Source: Streptomyces sp. DH12
GTDB taxonomy: Bacteria > Actinomycetota > Actinomycetes > Streptomycetales > Streptomycetaceae
Direction: 5' to 3'
Assembly: GCF_020873895.1 (NCBI RefSeq)
Contig: NZ_JAHWGT010000002.1
Location: forward strand, 248,001 to 312,000
DNA: 64,000 bases
Part shown: positions 61,036 through 64,000 of the stretch, piece by piece
How positions within the stretch are numbered: the first letter of the stretch is position 1
Layout: each line of letters begins with the position of its first letter
The notes under the pieces: model-generated
What the model was told of the DNA's origin: nothing
What the model saw: only the letters and a program-made list of their open reading frames with translations
Databases searched by the model: none
Translations under genes and position numbers: made by a program

Positions 61036-61824
61036 CTACTTCGGGTCGCGGGCGAAGAGGGACCTGGACCAGGCGTAGCCGAGCGCGGCCAGGCCCAGGG
61101 ACCAGGCGACGGCCAGCCAGCCGTTGTGGCCGATCCCGCTGCCGAGCAGCAGCCCGCGCAGGGTCTCGATGGCCGGGGTGAAGGGCTGGTACTGGGCGAT
61201 CGGCTGGAACCAGCCGGGCATCGAGTCGACCGGGACGAAGGCGCTGGAGATGAACGGCAGGAAGATCAGCGGCATGGCGTTGTTGCCGGCCGCCTCGGCG
61301 TTGGGGCTGGCCAGGCCCATCCCGACCGCGATCCAGGTGAGCGCCAGGGCGAACAGCGTGAGCAGCCCGAACGCCGCCGCCCACTCCAGCGCGGTGGCGT
61401 TCGTGGCCCGGAAGCCGATGGCCACCGCGACGGCCCCGACGAGGAGCACGCTCAGGACGCACTGCAGCACGCTGCCGACGACGTGCCCGACGAGCACCGA
61501 CCCGCGGTGGACGGCCATCGTGCGGAAGCGGGCGATGATGCCCTCGTTCATGTCGGTGGCGACGGACACCGCGCTGCCGATCGTGGTGCCGCCGATGGTC
61601 AGCAGCAGGATGCCCGGCACGAGGTACGCGACGTACCGGGAGCGGTCCACCCCGCCGCCCATGCCGGCGCTCATCACGTCGCCGAAGACGTAGACGAAGA
61701 GCAGCAGCATGACGACCGGCGTGAGCAGCAGGTTCAGCGTCAGCGACGGGTAGCGGCGGGCGTGCAGCAGGTTGCGCCGCAGCATGGTGGAGGAGTCGCG
61801 CACGGCGAGGGTGAGGGAGCTCAT
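61036..61824 (-). CDS. ABC-2 type permease (DrrB-like)
   Basis: 262 aa with six membrane segments (LTLNLLLTPVVMLLLFVYVF; AYLVPGILLLTIGGTTIGSA; GHVVGSVLQCVLSVLLVGAV; a C-terminal GWLAVAWSLGLAALGYAWS). It has the LFVYVFGD and FISSAFVPVDSMPGWFQPIA patterns of daunorubicin-type exporters. ATG 61824 overlaps the ATPase stop by ATGA. Probably exports the phenazine product. Confidence 0.92.
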   Translation of the reverse strand: MSSLTLAVRDSSTMLRRNLLHARRYPSLTLNLLLTPVVMLLLFVYVFGDVMSAGMGGGVDRSRYVAYLVPGILLLTIGGTTIGSAVSVATDMNEGIIARFRTMAVHRGSVLVGHVVGSVLQCVLSVLLVGAVAVAIGFRATNATALEWAAAFGLLTLFALALTWIAVGMGLASPNAEAAGNNAMPLIFLPFISSAFVPVDSMPGWFQPIAQYQPFTPAIETLRGLLLGSGIGHNGWLAVAWSLGLAALGYAWSRSLFARDPK

Positions 61825-62867
61825 CGCAGGTCCTTGCGGGGCTGGTGGGGGACGGTGGAGCCGGTCAGGGCGAAGAACACGTCGTCGAGGTCGGGGGTGT
61901 GCACGGTCAGCTCGTCCGCCTCGACGCCGGTGGCGTCCAGCCAGTCGAGGAGGGAGCGCAGTTCGCGCTGGCTGCCGTCGCTGGGGATGTGCAGCGCGAG
62001 TGCCTCGTCGTCGGCGGCGGCGCCCGGGACCGGGCCGAGGGCCGCCCCGGAGGTCGCCCCGCGCAGCGCGCCGGCGGCGTGCCGGTACGCGGACGGGTCG
62101 GAGAAGCGGAGCTTTACGTGCCGGCCCGGGACGAGCCGCTTCAGCTCCTCGGCGCTGCCCTCGGCGGCGATCCTGCCGCCGTTCAGTACCGCGATGCGGT
62201 CGGCGAGCTGGTCGGCCTCCTCCAGGTACTGCGTGGTGAGGAAGACGGTGACGCCGTCGGAGACGAGTTCGCGGATGATCTGCCACATGTTGTGGCGGCT
62301 GCGCGGGTCGAGGCCGGTGGTCGGCTCGTCGAGGAAGATGACCCGCGGGCCGCCGACGAGGGTCATGGCGATGTCGAGCCGGCGCTTCATGCCACCGGAG
62401 TAGCTCTGGGCGGGCTTCCGGGCGGCGTCGACGAGGTCGAACCGCTCCAGCAGCTCGGCGGAGATCCGGCGTCCCTCGCGCTTGGGCAGGTGGTGCAGGT
62501 CCGCCATGAGGAGCATGTTCTCCTCACCGGTGATCAGCCCGTCGACGGCGGAGAACTGCCCGGTGACGCCGATGGCGGCACGGACCCCGTCCGGTGAGGT
62601 GGCGACGTCGTGTCCGGCGACCTCGGCCCGCCCGCCGTCGGCGGTGACGAGCGTGGAGAGGATCTTCACGGCGGTGGTCTTGCCGGCGCCGTTCGGCCCG
62701 AGCAGCGCGAACACGGACCCGGCGGGCACGTGCAGGTCGATGCCGTCGAGGACGGTCCTTTCGCCGTACGCCTTGCGCAGGCCGACGGCGTGGACCGCGG
62801 CGGGGGCGGCGGACGGCGACGGGCGACCGGCGCCGGTTGTTGAGGTGGGCATGACAGAAGAAGGCAT
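61821..62867 (-). CDS. ABC transporter ATPase (DrrA-like)
   Basis: 348 aa. Walker A LLGPNGAGKTTAVKIL, signature SYSGGMKRRLD, Walker B RVIFLDEPTTGLDPRSR, and the DrrA-type C-terminal DDVFFALTG. The region between SGG and the end follows the daunorubicin-resistance family closely. It forms an exporter with the permease downstream. The first 20 residues are variable, so the exact start is less certain. Confidence 0.93.
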   Translation of the reverse strand: MPSSVMPTSTTGAGRPSPSAAPAAVHAVGLRKAYGERTVLDGIDLHVPAGSVFALLGPNGAGKTTAVKILSTLVTADGGRAEVAGHDVATSPDGVRAAIGVTGQFSAVDGLITGEENMLLMADLHHLPKREGRRISAELLERFDLVDAARKPAQSYSGGMKRRLDIAMTLVGGPRVIFLDEPTTGLDPRSRHNMWQIIRELVSDGVTVFLTTQYLEEADQLADRIAVLNGGRIAAEGSAEELKRLVPGRHVKLRFSDPSAYRHAAGALRGATSGAALGPVPGAAADDEALALHIPSDGSQRELRSLLDWLDATGVEADELTVHTPDLDDVFFALTGSTVPHQPRKDLR

Positions 62868-62948
62868 GGGCCCTCCCGTTCGGAGGTCGAGGTGTTCTCG
62901 GCGGTCGGGGCGTTCTCGGGTGCGGAGGCGTTCCCGGGTGTCCGGGTG

Positions 62949-63103
62949 TGACCGGTGACCGGTGACCGGTGACCGGTGACCGGGCGGCCGGGGCGGCCGG
63001 GGCGGCCGGGGCGGCCGGGGTGTCGTACGGAGGAGCCGGTCCGCCGGGGTGTCGTACGGCGGAGCCGGTCCGCCGGGGTGTCGTACGGCGGAGCCGGTCC
63101 GCC
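62949..63103. repeat. Three stacked minisatellites between the DUF4097 and ABC genes
   Basis: In order: about five copies of the 7-mer TGACCGG (62949-62983); four copies of the 9-mer GGGGCGGCC (about 62983-63019); three copies of a 29-mer beginning GGGGTGTCGTACGG (63017-63045, 63046-63074, 63075-63103), with one A/C difference in the first copy. The last unit runs into the DUF4097 stop codon. No gene lies here. Confidence 0.9.
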
Positions 63104-63107
63104 GGGG

Positions 63108-63950
63108 TCAGGGCCTGGCGCGGCGGACGTCGATGTTGCCGTACCGCGTACGGGCGCGGATCGTGACGGTGTCCTCGCCCTCCTGCGGGGCCCCGGACGA
63201 GGCGAGCGTGTTGCGGACCTGCCCGGAGGTCGAGCTGACGTCGAGCCAGGCGGCGCTGCCCTCGCGGACGCCGACCTCGATGGCGCCGTAGGAGGTCTCC
63301 AACCGGGCGGTGCCGCGCGCCACCTCCCCCACGCGCAGGGTGCCGTGGGCGGTGGTGGCGGTGACGGAGTCCTCGGCGCGGCCGATCTCGATGTCGCCGT
63401 TCGCGCCGCTCACCCGCAGTTCGCCGGTCGCGGCGCCGACGGTGGTGGTGCCGTGCGAGTTCTTCAGGACGGCGGGGCCGCCGACGAACCCGACGCGCAT
63501 GCTGCCGGAGCTCGTGGTGATCTCGGCCGCGCCCTCCACCCGGTCGACGGCGATGGACCCGTGCGACGCGGTCAGCCGCAGCGGCCCGGTCGTGTCGAGG
63601 CGGACGTCACCGGACGAGGTCTTCACGTGGACCTCGCCGAGCCGCCCCTCGCCCAGCATCTGGGTCCAGGCGCCGGACATGTCGACGTGCGAGCCGGTGG
63701 GCAGTCCGACCGCCACGTCGACGACGCCGGTGCGGCCGAGGGGGTTGGACTTGGGCGTCCTGACGGTCAGTACGCCGTTCGCGTACGAGACTTCCGTCCG
63801 GTCGGCCACCCGCACGTCCGGCTCGCGCTTCGGGTCGCGGGGCCGGACCTCGACGACGGTGTCGAGCCGGTCGCCCGCGGTGAACGTGAGGGAACCGGCC
63901 TCCACGTGCGCCGTGGCCTTGATCGCTTCAGGGGTGTCGAAAGAAGGCAT
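63108..63950 (-). CDS. DUF4097-family beta-strand repeat protein
   Basis: 280 aa made of repeating short beta units (VKTSSGDVRLDTTG, TASHGSIAVDRVEG, TTSSGSMRVGFVGG, ANGDIEIGRAED, TTAHGTLRVGEV), forming a right-handed beta-solenoid. DUF4097 genes often precede DrrAB-type exporters, and this one is followed on the same strand by the ATPase and permease, separated by the minisatellites. Its biochemical role is unknown. Confidence 0.85.
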   Translation of the reverse strand: MPSFDTPEAIKATAHVEAGSLTFTAGDRLDTVVEVRPRDPKREPDVRVADRTEVSYANGVLTVRTPKSNPLGRTGVVDVAVGLPTGSHVDMSGAWTQMLGEGRLGEVHVKTSSGDVRLDTTGPLRLTASHGSIAVDRVEGAAEITTSSGSMRVGFVGGPAVLKNSHGTTTVGAATGELRVSGANGDIEIGRAEDSVTATTAHGTLRVGEVARGTARLETSYGAIEVGVREGSAAWLDVSSTSGQVRNTLASSGAPQEGEDTVTIRARTRYGNIDVRRARP

Positions 63951-64000
63951 GACTGTCCCGTCCTCCTGGGTCTGCGGAACATCCGCGCTGGTGGGGCGCG

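Noticed and set aside
62949-63103. A CRISPR array
   Set aside because: Repeats are directly adjacent with no unique spacers and no cas genes nearby, so these are minisatellites.

Overview
The window is a stretch of a Streptomyces-type actinobacterial chromosome. It has very high GC, long opposite-strand shadow ORFs, many GTG/TTG starts, GTGA/ATGA overlaps, leaderless promoters, and DUF3099, DUF2637 and StrR-like genes.

Region by region. (1) 1-4.86 kb is the right end of an integrated mobile element. It carries small plasmid/phage-type genes, a DUF2637 (SpdB-like) membrane protein, an odd tRNA-like gene, two coupled Cys-containing small proteins with an exceptionally clear leaderless promoter, and an XRE regulator. 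The element ends inside an F420-dependent LLM-class oxidoreductase gene, whose first ~40 codons are missing. (2) 5.7-9.9 kb is the Pnkp-Hen1 RNA-repair cassette. (3) 10.3-30.2 kb is a large same-strand array: a Crp/Fnr-type regulator followed by nine almost gap-free genes. These encode a class III cyclase-like protein, a P-loop ATPase with an alpha-helical tail, an SPFH-like protein, a Pycsar-effector-like (DUF5706) membrane protein, a secreted/anchored vWA protein, a giant tubulin/FtsZ-like protein, a membrane protein of unknown function, a pseudokinase-zinc ribbon-GTPase fusion, and a GAP1-like partner with a C-terminal membrane anchor. It looks like a membrane-attached, nucleotide-dependent conflict or signalling system and is the main object of interest. 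(4) 30.3-34.3 kb has arginine deiminase, ornithine carbamoyltransferase and an aminopeptidase P. (5) 34.3-42.8 kb is a collagen/hydroxyproline utilisation block: a secreted M9 collagenase, a three-subunit hydroxyproline dehydrogenase, a DapA-family deaminase, a hydroxyproline epimerase and a GntR regulator. The collagenase promoter and the operon promoter share an operator-like sequence. (6) A 164-bp MITE-like palindrome lies at 42.9-43.0 kb and supplies the stop codon of an M56 peptidase. (7) 44-63 kb is a phenazine biosynthetic cluster: phzB, C, D, E, F, G, a PhzS-like hydroxylase, a Baeyer-Villiger-like monooxygenase resembling phenazine N-oxygenases, a StrR-like regulator, an unpartnered second cytochrome b (QcrB), a VOC protein, another flavin hydroxylase, and a DrrAB-type exporter with a DUF4097 protein.

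How they work together. The phenazine genes predict chorismate to phenazine-1-carboxylate or 1,6-dicarboxylate, then decarboxylative hydroxylation (PhzS) and N-oxidation, giving a hydroxyphenazine N-oxide (iodinin/myxin-like). Export would be by the ABC pair, with possible self-protection by the VOC protein and the extra QcrB. The collagenase would feed hydroxyproline to the neighbouring operon, although the last enzyme of that route (alpha-ketoglutarate semialdehyde dehydrogenase) is not in the window. No rRNA or CRISPR array was seen.
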